A DNA stretch of 64,000 nucleotides from Dryas octopetala (Eukaryota > Streptophyta > Magnoliopsida > Rosales > Rosaceae), in contig OY992834.1 in NCBI GenBank assembly GCA_963921425.1, forward strand, positions 24,751,923 through 24,815,922, given 5' to 3'. Position 1 is the first letter of the stretch. Each line of letters starts with the position of its first letter. Under the pieces are notes generated by a model, which had not been told where the DNA came from, made no database searches, and saw only the letters and a list, made by a program, of their open reading frames with translations. Position numbers and translations under genes: made by a program. Shown here in pieces: positions 36,027-49,537 of this stretch.

Positions 36027-39000
36027 TTGCCTCGGCAGAATGATACCTCGACTATTATGAAATTTCAGACAAACAGAAAGTCATTGTCTCCATTGTTCAG
36101 CTTAGCGGTGACGCGTCGCTTTGGATGCGTTCTTTTGAACAACATTATCCACGGGACTCTTGGGGTTTGTTTGTGCATCTGTTCCTCCAACAATTTGGGG
36201 CCAACGATGATGAAGCGTTTAAAGCCGACATGTCCCACATTCAACAAACCGGTTCCTTGGATGATTAATTATCAAGCTCAATTCACAAAGTATTCCTGCA
36301 GAGCTTCAAATTGGTCTGATGGTCAGCTCAAAAATGTGTTCATCGGGGGGTTACAACCCGATCTCAAACGCGATGTCCAAGTAGCTCGTCCGAGCACTCT
36401 GTTGGATGCTATTCAAACCACCCGTATTTACGCCCCTATATATGTACCCCAACGGCCTTCTTTTCGACCAACCAACTCGCCATCCCGTTTTTTCGACGTC
36501 TCTAGCTTTGCCCCGCCATCAGTCTTCACCCATCGCCCACCTTCTGGGCCTTATTTCAGTCCTCATCTGGTATTAACTCAAGCTGAAGCACATGATCGCC
36601 GTGAGAAAGGCCTCTGTTTTCATTGTGAAGATAAGTATTTCCTAAGACAAATGCAAAACTCCCACTGTGGCGGTGCTCGAAGCTGATTGGCGAGAGGACG
36701 TCGTTCGATCATGATTGTTCTAACAGCCCCGACGAACCCTCATCCACCCAGGCACCTGAACCGGGCATCCATATCTATCTTCTCACAGGTTCAGGTACTC
36801 CACAAACCATGAGATTTGAAGGTTTTCTTGGCAAAGTTCCCATTCACATTTTTGTCAACTGTGGTGCCACTTTTAACTTCATACATCCATCACTTGCCAA
36901 ACAACTGGATTTTTCGATTGATACAATTTGTACCCGCACTCTTACCACAACCTTTGGTGAGCCCGTTGTTACATCAGGGTGAGTGCATGATCTTACCATC
37001 AATCTTCAGGGGTATTCTCTAACATCTTCCTTCTATCTTTTACCTGTTGTTGGTTGTGATATTTTATTGGAGGCTGAATGGTTGGAGTACGTCATTAGGC
37101 TTCATAGATTGGCATTTTAAAGATAAGTTTATGGAGTTTCAGATTGATGGCAAAACTCACAAGTTGCAGGGCTATTTAACACAACCGGCTCAATTGGTTG
37201 ATCGTACTCATATTCAAAAACTAATAGTAACAGAGGGCATTGGTTTTCTGGCTCAATTGGTTTCTGTTGGTTATTCCCCACCATCAACATTTGACACTCC
37301 CCAGCAGCTATAGTCTTTGTTAAACACGTACCAGCATCTCTTTGCACCACCAACAGGCTTTCCTCCTCAACGTTCCATCGACCACCGCATCCCATTACAG
37401 CCAGGCACTTGACCCATTAATGTCTGACTATACCGCTGCCCACATCTCTAGAAAAATGAAATTGAACAACTTATTCGAGAAATACTAGCAGTTGGTATCA
37501 TTCGGCCTAGTTCCAGTCCATATTCTTCCTCGGTTCTATTGGTGAAGAAGAAGGATGGTTCATGGCGTCTTTGTGTTGATTACTGTAACCTCAATGCAGC
37601 CACAATTAAAGATCGATTTCCAATTCCAGTAATTGATGAGTTATTGGATGAACTCCATAGAGCGGCTTGGTTTTCTAAGTTGGATTTACGCTCTGGCTAC
37701 CACCAAATTCGAATAAGCGAGCCAGATATTGAGAAGACAGCATTTCGTACACATGATGGTCATTACGAATTTTTGGTTATGCCTTTCAGCCTATCAAATG
37801 CTCCTTCCACGTTCCAATCATTGATGAACAATATTTTCCGCCCATTTTTACGTAAATTTGTTCTTCTATTCTTTGATGATATTTTGGTTTATAATTCATG
37901 TCTTGCAGACCACATTGACCATCTTTCCCAAGTGTTTCAACAGCTTACATCTCACAATCTCAAGGTGAAGCTCTCGAAATGTTCTTTTGGCCAGTAGACC
38001 ATCGAGTATTTGGGCCATGAGCAGATGGGGTTGCGGTGGATCTATCTAAAATTCAGTATATTTTATCATGGTCCAAACCTTCCACATTCAAGGGCTTGCA
38101 TGGTTTTCTCGGTCTTGCAGGCTATTACCGCAAGTTTGTCAAAGATTATGACATCATTTCAAAATGCCTCTCTAACATGTTGAAGCATGACAATTTTATG
38201 TGGACTCCTGCATCATAATCTGCTTTTGCTACCCTTAAAGAAGCTCTCTCTTCTACACCAGTCCTGACATTCCCCAACTTCTCCAAAACATTTACAATCG
38301 AATGTGATGCGTCTGATGGCGGTATTGGAGCGGTTCTCTCTCAAGATGGTCACCCCATTGCATTTTTAAGCAAACCTCTTTCGGGTCGCAATCTTGCCAT
38401 GTCGGTATAAGACAAAGAAATGATGGCAGTTGTTTTCGCCGTCCAAAAGTAGAGACCTTATATGGTCGGCCAGCAGTTCAAAATCCTCACGGATCACCAA
38501 ACCATTCGATATTTTTTGGATCAATGCATTACAACACCATTGTGGTTAATCAAACTTTTGGGCTTTAATTATAAAATTGAGTACCGGTCTGGGTCTTCTA
38601 ATCACGCAGCAGATGGTATGTCCCGGCAACATGAACTTATGCTTTTGATTAGCATTTCCACTCTAGTCTTGGATGGTCTTCACCATATCCGTTCAGCCTG
38701 CTACAGTGACCCATTGGCTACTTCTATTTTCCAAGCTCTTGTTGCATGTACATCTGTTCCTAAGGGTTGTTCGGTTGCTAATGGGTTTCTCATGTTCAAA
38801 AACAGATTTTATGTTCCTTCCACTCCGGATTGGCGTTCCCAACTTTTGGCTGAGTTTCATTCATCTCCGTCGGCAGGTCATTCAGGCTATCTCCGTACTT
38901 TTAAACGGATTTCCCAGAATTTCCTTTGGCCCGGTATCCATCAAAAGGTCAAGAAATTTGTTGCTAGTTGTGATGAGTGTCAGTGGCAGTAACTATGAGT

Positions 39001-40411
39001 CCATTTCTCCAGTTGGTCACCTTTAGCCTCTTTCAATTCCACAGGCTGTATGGCATGACATTGCTATGGATTTTATTGATGGCCTTCCACATTCTCGTGG
39101 CAAGAACGCCATCCTTGTTGTTGTTGACTGCCTCAAAAAATATGGTCACTTTATCCCAATGTCCCACCCATACACAACTGCCAAGGTAGCAGAAATATTC
39201 ATCAAGGAAGTATTTCGACTCCATGGTCTGCCCAAATCGATCACAAGTGACCACGATCTTATTTTCTTAAGTCATTTTTGAGAAGCATTCTTCAAAGAGT
39301 AGGGTACTTCGCTCTGCCGCAACTCTGCCTACCATCCTCAATCAGATGGCCAATCCAAAGTCCTCAATCGCACATTGAAACATTACCTCCATTGTTTTTT
39401 CGACAACAAACCACATACTTGGGTTCAGTGATTATCATGGACAGAGTTTTGGTACTATACCACCTACCAACGAGCCATCAAAATGACTCCATTTGAAGCT
39501 CTATATGGGTTTCCACCTCCTTCCATCCGTAGCTATCTTCCCGGCTCTACTGCTATGCATGCAGTTGATTCTACTCTTCGGGACTGTGATGTCCTCTTGA
39601 AACTTTCACACACTAATCTGGCAGAGGCTCAGAATCGTATAAAGTTGTTTGCTCACCGCCAGAGAACAGAACGTGAATTATGTGTTGGCCATATGGTCTA
39701 TCTTCGTCTTCAACCATATAGGCAGCAGTCCGTGCAAACTCGCTCCTCCAACAAGTTATCTCCACGTTTTTATGGTCCATTTCGTGTTGTAGCTCGCATT
39801 GGACCAGTCGCCTACCGCCTCACCCTTCCCCTTCATGTCTGAATCCATCCTACCTTTCATGTCTCATTGTTGAAGAAACGGATTGGTAACCACATCACTC
39901 CTTCCACCGGCCACTCTACCACCCTTAACTTCCTCTGGTCACTCTAAATGGCTCCCTGAAACAATCATGCAGCGTGGTCTTTTCAAAGTTAAGAATGCAC
40001 TAATTACCAAATGGCTTATCAAGTAGGTTGGTCTCCCAGAAGAAGATGCCACTTGGAAGCCTGCATATGATATCCAAGCCCGTTTTCCATATTTTCAGCT
40101 CTAAGGTCAGGTCTGATGTTTAGGGGGTGGGATTGTTGGACCATTATTTAGGCCTAAGTTATGCATTATTCTACCCAGTCCAACTATACCATTTTATTAC
40201 CATTGAGTGTTATTTCCTTTATTTTGTTTGCATTGTTTTTCCTTTCAAGAATTGTGATAGGTTGGATCATCTACACGTGTATGTGTGTGTGAGATTCTTT
40301 CTTATTCAGCTGCAGCCTATAAAGGCATCTTTTTGTAAAACCCTACAGTATGAATGAAATCGATCAATCTTTTTACTTCAAAATCTTTCTTTATTGTTTA
40401 TAGTCCCAACA
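36015..40411 (+). mobile_element. Ty3/gypsy chromovirus, 3' part (fossil; gag-pol, chromodomain and 3' LTR)
   Basis: Parts in order: gag from mid-region (36015-36690, ending near a Cys-rich motif), protease (~36790-37080), reverse transcriptase (~37490-38000), RNase H (~38270-38640), integrase (~38690-39840), chromodomain (~39950-40100), polypurine tract (taggggggtgggat, 40121-40133) and 3' LTR. Domain order, chromodomain and the short LTR fit the chromovirus lineage, probably Reina-like. It is broken by at least half a dozen interruptions, and no 5' LTR is seen in the window. It looks old. Confidence 0.85.
40134..40411 (+). mobile_element. 3' LTR of the gypsy chromovirus (278 bp, fossil)
   Basis: It starts TGTTGG immediately after the polypurine tract and ends CCAACA, so the 6-bp inverted termini pair. 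It contains a TATA-like cctataaaggc near 40317-40327 and aatgaaat polyadenylation-like sequence near 40353. Confidence 0.85.
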
Positions 40412-41854
40412 TATGCTCCAGCCTTCCCCCAACGAACGACGACCACCGGTGTGCTCCCTACTCCGGTGCCGACTCAACCCACCCCTCCCTGCTGCCGGCC
40501 GGCCACCACGTGCAGAAAATCCACGCGAGAAAGAGGAATGACGCCGCCGGCTTCATTGTCGGATTCTAGCCAACTCCGACCTCCGATCACCTTGGTATTT
40601 GGTGGGTTTTTCTCTTCTCCTTATGGGTTTCATTTTCCTTATACATTTGTTAGTTTAATTTTGAGTATTTAAGAAATTGAAATTTGGGGTTTAGGAACCC
40701 ATTTCGGGTTACCTTTAATTTCGGCTTTGGAGAGTGATTCTTGAGTGTTTTTGGACAATTTTCACCCTTAGGAACCTTTAATTGTTGATTCGAATTGAAA
40801 ACTGTAAGAAATTTTGAGAAATTTGCATTTTTCAAGTAAACCGCCGCCACTACCACCATAGCTGGTGGTGGCAAGTTGGTCTCCAATATGTGGTGGTGGG
40901 TGAGAAAAGTCAAAAATACCCCTTGATTTCACGGGGTTATGGACAGAATTGACGAAAGTGGCAATTGTGCACCATTTTGAAAGATTGGATGACATTTTGT
41001 CACAATTAAAAGTCTGTATTGCATTTTCGCACAAATATCATAGTCCATTTATGCAATAAAACCTATTTTAAACCTAATATCAAAAACCTATTAATCAATT
41101 AATGAGATCCCTATAAGGAAGCCAAACCTAACACCCATATATTGGTATAACACTATAACTCGTTTTGCCCATTCAAAATTTCAAACAAACAGAGAAAAAA
41201 ATCTGAGAGAGAGTGTGTGTGTGTGTGTGAGCTTGAGAGAGACAGGGACAGAGAAAGCGGAGGAGAATCACCTTCTCAAAGCTCACAGCTGCTGATTGAA
41301 GGTTCCTGCTCAAAGTTTGGGTGCCGAAACTCTCAATTTATTGAGGGTTTTAGTTTGGGGTTGAATGGTAGATGGGATTCCTTTTGGGTTGTCAGTAGGC
41401 TGTGTGTTCACAGACTCCACAATAAGGGCTGATTCACGTACTGAACAGTATGTAGGATGGTCGTATCTTGGAAGGAGCATTTCACATAATTCATTGAGGA
41501 AATCAGAAAGGAATTTTACCTTACAAAATCTTTTTAGGATATAATTAAATTGAGTGTTAGAATTCTGTGCTACGGAAGAGTCTGGACTTATTTAAATTCA
41601 GATTGAGCAGTTGCTGTCTTGTAAGTGATCATCTTGGGCTTCTTTTAGAAATTCTTCTGCAAATTGTTTGTTATCTGGTTAATTGTTCATTTTCACCACT
41701 TTGCTCATATCAATCTTTTTTCATTTTTCGATTTGTCATTGTGCAGTCAAACTTTCTAGTTTAATAGCTTTTGCTTAAGTTTGCACAAATGGGTATTCAC
41801 ATTATTTTGTTTCCTTTGTTAGACATTGAGCATATATGCATAAAGAAGAGCAAA
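40412..41854 (+). promoter_or_regulatory. Upstream region and probable 5' UTR of the PORR gene
   Basis: A (GT)n and GA-rich stretch at 41205-41265 is typical of a plant 5' leader. A probable leader intron ends near tgtcattgtgcag (41748). No other gene was seen. GC-richer sequence at 40412-40570 next to the LTR has no recognised motif. Promoter elements could not be placed. Confidence 0.35.
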
Positions 41855-43081
41855 ATGGCATTTGCACTGCACTTCCGAAACCCAAGACTTGTTCAAAACT
41901 TTGTTCGAAACTTTTCTTTGTGGTCGATGAAGAAGGACCCATATCTTGAATCGGCTTTGTCTAGGAATCGCCGGTGGATAGTGAACAATCAAATAAAAAA
42001 TATCATCCTTAGGTGCCCTGATCAGGTAGCAACAGTTAGATACCTTCAGAAGAAGTTCAAGACCCTTGATCTCCAAGGAAAGGCCCTCAATTGGCTCAAA
42101 AAATACCCCTGTTGCTTTGAAGTCTATCTGCAGGGCGACGAGTACTATTGCCAGCTAACAAAACGGATGATGGCTTTGGTGGAAGAGGAAGACTCTGTCA
42201 AAGATATGCAGGAGCCTCTGTTTGTTGAGAGATTAGCAAAGTTATTAATGATGAGCTCCAACCATAGACTAAATGTTGTCAAGCTTAATGAATTGAAGCG
42301 GAGTTTTGGTTTTCCGGATGACTATTTGATTAGACTTGTGCCAAAGTATTCTGATATGTTTCGGATTGTGAATTATAGTGGGCGAAGGAGTTCCATGGAG
42401 ATTGAACTCGTGTCTTGGAATTCAGATTTAGCGGTTTCTGCTATTGAAGCTTCGGCTCGCAAGCAGGGGACTGAGCCATGTTTCACATGCTCATTGCCTT
42501 CAACTTGGGTCAAGTCATGGGAAAGATTTCATGAATTTAATGCGACTCCTTATATTTCACCCTACATGGAACCCAAAGGCTCCATGGAGGGATTGAAGGA
42601 GGTGGAGAAGAGGACATTGGGCTTGGTGCATGAGTTGTTGTCATTGACTCTATGGAAGAAAGCATCAATCGTAAAGCTGGGTCATTTTCAGAGGGAGTTT
42701 TCTTTTCCAGAGAGATTGAATGTTTTGCTGCTCAAGCATGCTGGCATATTTTATGTTTCAAATAAATATCAGATCTATACTGTCCTTCTTAGAGAAGGTT
42801 ATAATGGGCAAGAACTGGTTGATAAGGATCCACTTGTCGTTGTAAAGGAGAAGTTTGGAGAGCTTATGCAGGAGGGGCTTCATGAATATAACCGCAGGAA
42901 CCATTTGGTAAATCTAGAAAAGAGGAAAAAGAAAGGCATGGTTTTGGGTAGATCAGATGAAGGCAAGGACACGAACTCTGATATGTCTGACCCTGATGAT
43001 CAGGGAGACAGAGGGGGTTTGTTTGACCCAGAAGAAAGAAAACGGTTTTATAAAGTTCTCTTTGATGATGGTGCCCCATAA
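41855..43081 (+). CDS. PORR-domain organelle RNA-binding protein (WHAT'S THIS FACTOR family)
   Basis: PORR proteins bind group II introns in mitochondria or chloroplasts and are needed for their splicing. This is a single-exon gene of 408 codons. The PORR domain starts near residue 25 (KKDPYLESALSRNRRWIVNN), continues VRYLQKKFKTLDLQGKALNW and LKKYPCCFEVY, and ends near residue 350 with HAGIFYVSNKYQIYTVLLRE, the usual C-terminal block. The tail is acidic (SDMSDPDDQGD). The N-terminus MAFALHFRNPRLVQNFVRNF is Arg-rich, without acidic residues and amphipathic, as expected of a mitochondrial presequence. I chose the ATG at 41855 for that reason; an upstream in-frame ATG at 41789 would add a hydrophobic leader. 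It resembles the WTF9 branch, but I cannot assign the member by eye. Intact. Confidence 0.88.
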   Translation: MAFALHFRNPRLVQNFVRNFSLWSMKKDPYLESALSRNRRWIVNNQIKNIILRCPDQVATVRYLQKKFKTLDLQGKALNWLKKYPCCFEVYLQGDEYYCQLTKRMMALVEEEDSVKDMQEPLFVERLAKLLMMSSNHRLNVVKLNELKRSFGFPDDYLIRLVPKYSDMFRIVNYSGRRSSMEIELVSWNSDLAVSAIEASARKQGTEPCFTCSLPSTWVKSWERFHEFNATPYISPYMEPKGSMEGLKEVEKRTLGLVHELLSLTLWKKASIVKLGHFQREFSFPERLNVLLLKHAGIFYVSNKYQIYTVLLREGYNGQELVDKDPLVVVKEKFGELMQEGLHEYNRRNHLVNLEKRKKKGMVLGRSDEGKDTNSDMSDPDDQGDRGGLFDPEERKRFYKVLFDDGAP

Positions 43082-45327
43082 CATTTGACTGCAGTATGCC
43101 CCAGAGTTTATTCCCTCAATGTTTTGTAGCTTATTATTCAGGTTTGGAATTTAATGCTTTTGCATAATTTATTTGGGACCAAATATTAAAAATCATATTT
43201 TCTTGTTGCTTAAGAACTTGATCTAAATGACTATTCTAAATAATTTCTATAAGATCTGGACCATTTTCTTTTCCTCACTATGACATAAATTGGACAGTAG
43301 AGGAGATTATTATCATTCAAATTGTGTAAGTAGAAGAATAAGATTCTTTTAGTCACATTGGTTACTGTGAACATTCTTGAGCTTGTCTTCCTCAAAATTA
43401 GATTTAATATTTTCCATGATTTATTTGTCATAGAATTTCAAAAGTTTATATTGCAGTTATGAGTCACAAAGTTGCTTTTCTTTTGGCATTGGCGTTTTAG
43501 ATTTGTGCATCATCTGGGCATCAAATCAAACTTAGGTGTTTGAGGGAGGGAGGGAGGGAGGGATATATATATCTGATATGGATATGTGAGGGGTTTTGAA
43601 GTATCCATGTTTCATAGATATTGACACATCAACCTTTTGGAGGTATGGCTTTCAACAAATTTATTTAAGTCAAATTGTAAAGATAATTGTTGATGTTCTA
43701 CTTTTGTGCCTAGTATTTTTTTTTTTTTTTTTTTTTTTGAATTTTCAAATTGGGTCTTCATATAGGAACCTCTTTCTAATATACAAAATTACAAATCATG
43801 AAAAATTGAAATTCATAGGGTTCATGTGGTGGAGCAGGGTGCTCCAATTGTATCAGTCTAGGGTTAGACCATAGAAGTGACAATGAGTTGTAGTAGAGTG
43901 ATGAGTTGCAATAAAGCAATAGGTTTGGGATTCAGGTTCATTATAAGTTAGAGATGTATGGATTTCTTATATGGTGAGTCTTATAGTTCGTAGTTTCATG
44001 TGGATGGTATATTCCCATGGGTGCTCATAAACCTCAAATTGAATAGTGGAATCCACTAGTCATTTTGTCTATGCATGCTGGCTAAGTGCTAATTCATATA
44101 AATCATGTATTATACATACATGCATGTATTTGGTTATCCAAATTACTCTCTTATAAGCATGAGATACATAAACATATGACATTTGAGCCATTGGATTGGC
44201 AAACACTTATTTTATTTGATTTAAAATCTTTCAATCCAATGGCTCAATCTCAATGCTTGTGTATGCTTATGTATCTCATGCTTATAAGAGAAAGTCTCTT
44301 GGTTATGCATCATGGGGTTTAGGCTTTAATTATGCGAATTTTTGGATTATACTTTTTTTTTGTCTTCTTTAGCTTTCTTTATCAATCATTAGTTCCTCGA
44401 AAATGTAGTAAGTCAATGCACTTATCAAGTGTCCTATGGTGGTTCTGCATATTAGCAAATAGAAGTGTGTCATAGGAATTGTACAATTGACTTTTTTACA
44501 TATTACTTAAGGCATAGGGATGATCATCTTTTCATGATTTAAATTTCCAAATAATACTGATTTGTTTTTGTTGTTTGGTACTGGAAAAAAAAAATTCAAG
44601 ATGGTGTTTTACATATTTTTTTGTGAAAGTTGTCCAATATGTGTTCTTTAATCATGCCACTGCATTTTTTGTTCAAATATTCAAGATAGGAATAGCAGTT
44701 GAACATTGAGTGAATGCGTGTGTGGAATAATCAATGATGAGACCCTCAGTGAATCTAATCTGCCAATTATGAGTCTTTCTCAGTGTAATCTTCATCATCA
44801 ATAAGAATAGTCATAAAATTACTATACATTCTTGGAATGCGACTGTAAGTCTGGTCATGCTAAGCTTAAATGTTCACTATTCCACCTTCTTCCCATGAAC
44901 CTTTTCTACAAGCTATTTTTTTTATTATGAAAAAGAAGGGCTTTACGGATCACATACAATTTTTGGCTATTACTTGACGATTCACTCTAATGTATATGTA
45001 CAGATAATGATACTTGTTGGTTTCTGGTGGATTTTACCGTTTTGGAGATCACTGGAAGACAACCAGCGGTATGAATCTCTCTCTCTCTCTCTCTCTCTGG
45101 GTTGTTAACTAGCACATAATACTTTTCAACTTTTCTATATCACTTGTTAAAATGCATTCCTGGTTGCATCTTAGAATTTCATTCTGAAATAATTGACTGG
45201 TAAATGTTTACCACTGGGCCACCTGTGCAGGTTAAATACTTCAAAAATTTATCTTAGTTTTGTTTGGATTTGTTTTTTCTCAATTGTCAATCATAAAAAT
45301 AAAAAAATAAAAAAACTTTCTAAATTG
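43082..45327. other. 3' flank of the PORR gene with simple repeats and a MITE
   Basis: No further gene was recognised. It holds a (GGGA)n tract at 43545-43561, a T run of about 20 near 43718-43738, a short inverted-repeat element (44147-44291) and a (CT)n run at 45077-45098. The first few hundred bases are the probable 3' UTR. Confidence 0.4.
44147..44291. mobile_element. Small foldback MITE (145 bp)
   Basis: The left arm tctcttataagcatgagata is matched inverted at the right end (its exact reverse complement ends at 44291), followed by a paired tgagccattggatt segment. Arms are about 60 bp and imperfect. No TSD is clear and there is no coding sequence. Confidence 0.75.
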
Positions 45328-45335
45328 ATTTTATC

Positions 45336-45969
45336 TAGGGCTGGGAACGGTATGGTAACCATACCGTATTCCCCATACCGCACTCCGACCATTAGGGGTA
45401 GAGGAAGAAGAATTGAACTCCAATACCGTGCCGACAGTAGTTGAAAACCACTCAATATGGTACCGGTCGGAATGAGACAGTGCCGGAACGGTAATGGGCA
45501 TTCCGACACTGTCCAAATTGGGAGAGAGTGACAGAGGGCGATGGTGGTGACGGAGGTGAGAGACAGAGGGAGGCGATGGTGGGGAGAGATAGAGGAGAGA
45601 GTGACAGGGGGAGGCCAAATGGTGGTGACGGTGGTGAGAGACAGAGGGAGGCGATGGTGGTGGTGAGTCAGGTTACACAACAATTGGTGAACAATGAAGA
45701 AGTGGAGGTGACCAAGAGAGAGAGTTTGCTTCCAGAGAGAGAGAGTGAGACAGACAGATGGAGGAGTTGGAGTGGAGGCAACCAGGGAGACTGACGGTAT
45801 GTATGCGGTATCGGAATGCTGACGGTATTCAAATACCCATACCATTTTTGTGGGAACAGAACCGTATCAGTGCCAATACCGCAAATGGCCAAAAAATACC
45901 ATACCGTCGGAATCAGAAACAGTATGGTATCAGGATTTTGCAGTTTTGTAGGAATAAAACCCACCCCTA
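45336..45969. mobile_element. Non-autonomous hAT element (634 bp) related to the 13.2-kb hAT
   Basis: The ends read tagggctgggaa and, inverted, taggggtgggtt, close to TAGGGGTGGGCA of the element at 13202. The flanks attttatc (45328-45335) and attttacc (45970-45977) match 7 of 8, an aged 8-bp TSD. Subterminal CGGTATGGTA/TACCATACCG units recur at both ends. The interior is GA/GGTGG-rich with an internal tandem repeat (gagagacagagggaggcgat, twice) and has no transposase. Confidence 0.85.
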
Positions 45970-45977
45970 ATTTTACC

Positions 45978-48900
45978 ATTTGTGTGCTACCTTTTATTGG
46001 TAGAAAGTTGTGCACAAACGAGTCTTTTACTGTTTTGAAACCTTTGCTTAAATATGACTAAGAGGATTATGCTGGTTATTAAATCTAGGGAATTATGCTG
46101 CTCTAAAATTTCTTGGCTTTAATAAGTTGTGAACATTTGGTGTTTCTCCTCATATTTTAGATATTTGTCCAATTTTTTCTTCATCTGTTTTCCACTGGTT
46201 TGCTAATTGCAGAGGACAACTGTTGTTTGACTAAGGATTGGTCTATAAACAGGTTTTCGTAGCAATCATTTCTTTTTAAGTCTGCCGTGACTACTCAGCT
46301 AAGATAAATTGCTTCTCTTTTAGCCAATTTCATGAATGAAGTCCATCAAAGAAAGTTATGAATTTTCTGGTTCATTTTGTTCACTTCTGCATAAGTAGCT
46401 CACTTGAAGGGCTCATGTTCCAGACTTTTTTTATCTGCTGAACTTTGGCATGCCTTTTTGGTCTCTATGTTTGCAGAATGCTTCTAAAGCTGTTTTTCTT
46501 TGCTGGCTCCATTTCTGCTATCAATCATGCTTATGAATTTTGGGTCCAAAATTGGGTCTTGTTATTATTATTTTTTTCAGGTGTTCCACCCTTGCAGAAT
46601 TATGCACATGTCTGCTTCCTCTTGATTTAGAGAATACTTTTTTATTTCCACCAATTGTCTCTATTCGGTTCAAGAGAACTATGTGCTAGTTCAGGTGGAT
46701 ATAGCTTCTCTCGTGCATCACCGTCTGCTAGTTCAAGGTCCTAGACTCCTCAATGGCCAAAAAAAAAACAAAGGTCCTAGACTCCTAGAGGGCCTGAGAC
46801 AAACTTTAAATGAGGCACAAAACCAAATTTTGTTGAGGACAAAACAAAGTGAATGCTCTCTAAAACATTTTCAATGTAATTTATATCATTTATTTGATTT
46901 CTGAATGAGTTTATCTTTTGTGTTTGCTCAGACTTTTTTTGGTTCCCTTTATTTTATTAGTGTTTGGCTAAGATTTCTTCTCCTATGGTTTTCATTTTTA
47001 TATCACTGATGCTGATAAGTGATAAGTTCTTTGGAGGAAATGCACCTCAAGCATATCTCTTGGTACACCAACTTGGTCGTTGATCTGGTTGCAAAGTAGA
47101 AAAATAGTTTGCATCATTTCAATAAGGGAAATGCTTAGGTCCACCCCTGGGGTGGACGAGCATATTCATCCACTCAAAAATAATTGCTCGTTTGGCAATA
47201 TAGGTTTAAGATCGGAATTATTTATTTTTTAGATTAGTTATTAAAAATTAATTTTGTAAAAAATTAATTTTATTAGAAATTATTTGATTATATAATTGTT
47301 ATCGAATAAATAGACTTGGGTTAATAATTGGATTGGTTGCACGAGCCTAAATGAGTAACGGGTTACATTACTGTCAAACCGACGAGAGTAATCCCCACTA
47401 GATACCTTGGGCCTAAACCAACTCTTTTAAATTCTGAAATTTCTTATTTTCATAGAAACTAGAAATTTCCAATAAAAGTTCATATTTTGATATATGGTTT
47501 TACAATGGAAATACAAATTTCTATTAAAATTTCATTTTTATATCATCTCATGAAAAAACCTTTAATGTTCAATAAAAAATGGAAAAGGAAAAAACTGTTT
47601 CACAAGATTTCATAATGAAAATATTTGAAAGCTTAACTCTCCAAAAATTTTGAGCCCGTTTGACAATATTTAGTTTTAGTTTGGTAATTAAACAAAATGA
47701 AATAAAATATGTGAGAAAAGAGAAATAGAGATGAAAATGAGAGAATTGAATAATAAAAGGAAAATATCCAAAACAAAAACTCACACTATTTTAAATTAGG
47801 GTCAATTACACTTTTCATCTCTTAAATATAAGTCGTTTTTCACTTTGGTACTTGATGTTCAAAACATTTCAATGTGAAACTTAAAGTTTATGAAAATTGA
47901 AATGTGCCTCTAACGTTAACTTTTCTGTTAATTTTGACTACATATAACATGTGTGAGATTCATTTACATTGATGTGGATAGTAAATTTACTCCACTTGAA
48001 CAAATAAAATAAACTAAATAAACAAAAAAGAAATTAGAAAAAAGGCAACTAAATTATTATATATTAAAAATTAAAAAATAACATTAAAACTAAATATATA
48101 AAATTGTCTCATTTACGATTGTATGGTTGGGGAAGAACAATTCCTAACTTGCAGGGTTCTTTTCTTACCTTAGGAAACAAGGACTTTTACTGATTGTAAG
48201 ACTTCGTTACAGTGTTTGTGAATTCAAAAGTGCAAATGGCAGATTCAAGAGTAACTAGATTAACAGTAAGATATGAACTTTAATGAAGAAAGTATAAATT
48301 ATTTGATTGTTGCGAACTTGGGTAACAATTACAGTTTCTAACAATAAATTTCATATTTCTGAAACATGAAGCGAAAAGAAAACAAATCAATACTAGAGAA
48401 GAAAACCCTAGCAGAGCTAAAAAAAAAAAAAAAAAGATCTTTGAGAACAAATAGTTGATGAATTTGAGGCTTAATCTTGAGAATTCTTTGAATTTTGTTA
48501 GTTGTGTTGAAGTCCTTTTCTTTTGGTCTCTGCATATATTTATGGGGATCCAGACCTAAGTAGTCTTAGAATTTCTTTTTTAAATTAAACTAGGTTTTCT
48601 CTCTTGTGTTTCTTTCGCGCTCAAACTATCCTCTTCCCTTTCAATTTTATTTCCTTGTCCACCTGTGGTTACTTCACGCTGGAATGGGCCACGCCTTTGT
48701 CTTTAGGCTTGCGTTTGTTGCTCCACCAAACTTGGGCCCTTGGTTGCCTCTCACGACCCAATGCTAATCATGTTACAAAAATCAAGTTACCCAAGGGTAG
48801 GCAGTTGTTGGGGTAATTTAGTTGGAACAGCTGTATAATTGCCCTTACACCAAAGTTTGATACCCCTCCCCCAATAAAATAACAATTCGTAATTTTAAAC

Positions 48901-49481
48901 CCCCTAACAATCCAAAAAATTTGTCTAAACCTTCACTTATCTAGAAACTCTTTCAAAACCCCCTATAACTTATAATCCTAAATTACCCTTCTGACGCACG
49001 CTGATGACACTGTAATTGAATTTTGCTGAAATTGAATTTTTTGTTGAAACTCAATATTTCTCTAAAACTAAAATCAAACACTGAAACTGAAAAACAAATA
49101 TTTATTGAAATTGAAAATTGAATATTCCCAAAAATAAAATATTCAAATTGTAACTAAATTGAAAAAATAACACCGCAAAAAAAATTTATCTCATGTCGCT
49201 GATCTCCAGAGAAATCGAAGCTTCGTGACGTTCGAGAACACCAGCGGGCTCGGGACGACAAGAGGAAGTCATCCATGGCAGTCCGGCACCTCGTCGTCGT
49301 CGGAATCGGTGGATCCCTGGTGAGGGAGCTCGGGTCTGCCTAGACCCGATCCGGCGTCGACATTCGGTTTCGCAGGGAGTGGAGGGTAGGGAGAGGAAGA
49401 GGGAGGAGAAGTGAGCATGCTGGGACCGTTCTCGTCGGCAACCATCGCCAGACAGCGGAGCACGCGCTGGTGACAACTGCG

Positions 49482-49537
<56 letters not shown>

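Noticed and set aside
41771-41854. Longer PORR start at the TTG at 41771 or the ATG at 41789
   Set aside because: TTG is not a usual plant start. The ATG at 41855 opens an Arg-rich, targeting-like sequence, whereas the extension is hydrophobic with His/Lys and not conserved in my memory of the family.
45291-46061. Several overlapping frames, one of 184 residues on the minus strand
   Set aside because: They lie within the non-autonomous hAT, whose GA/GGTGG repeats keep several frames open. No protein family recognised.
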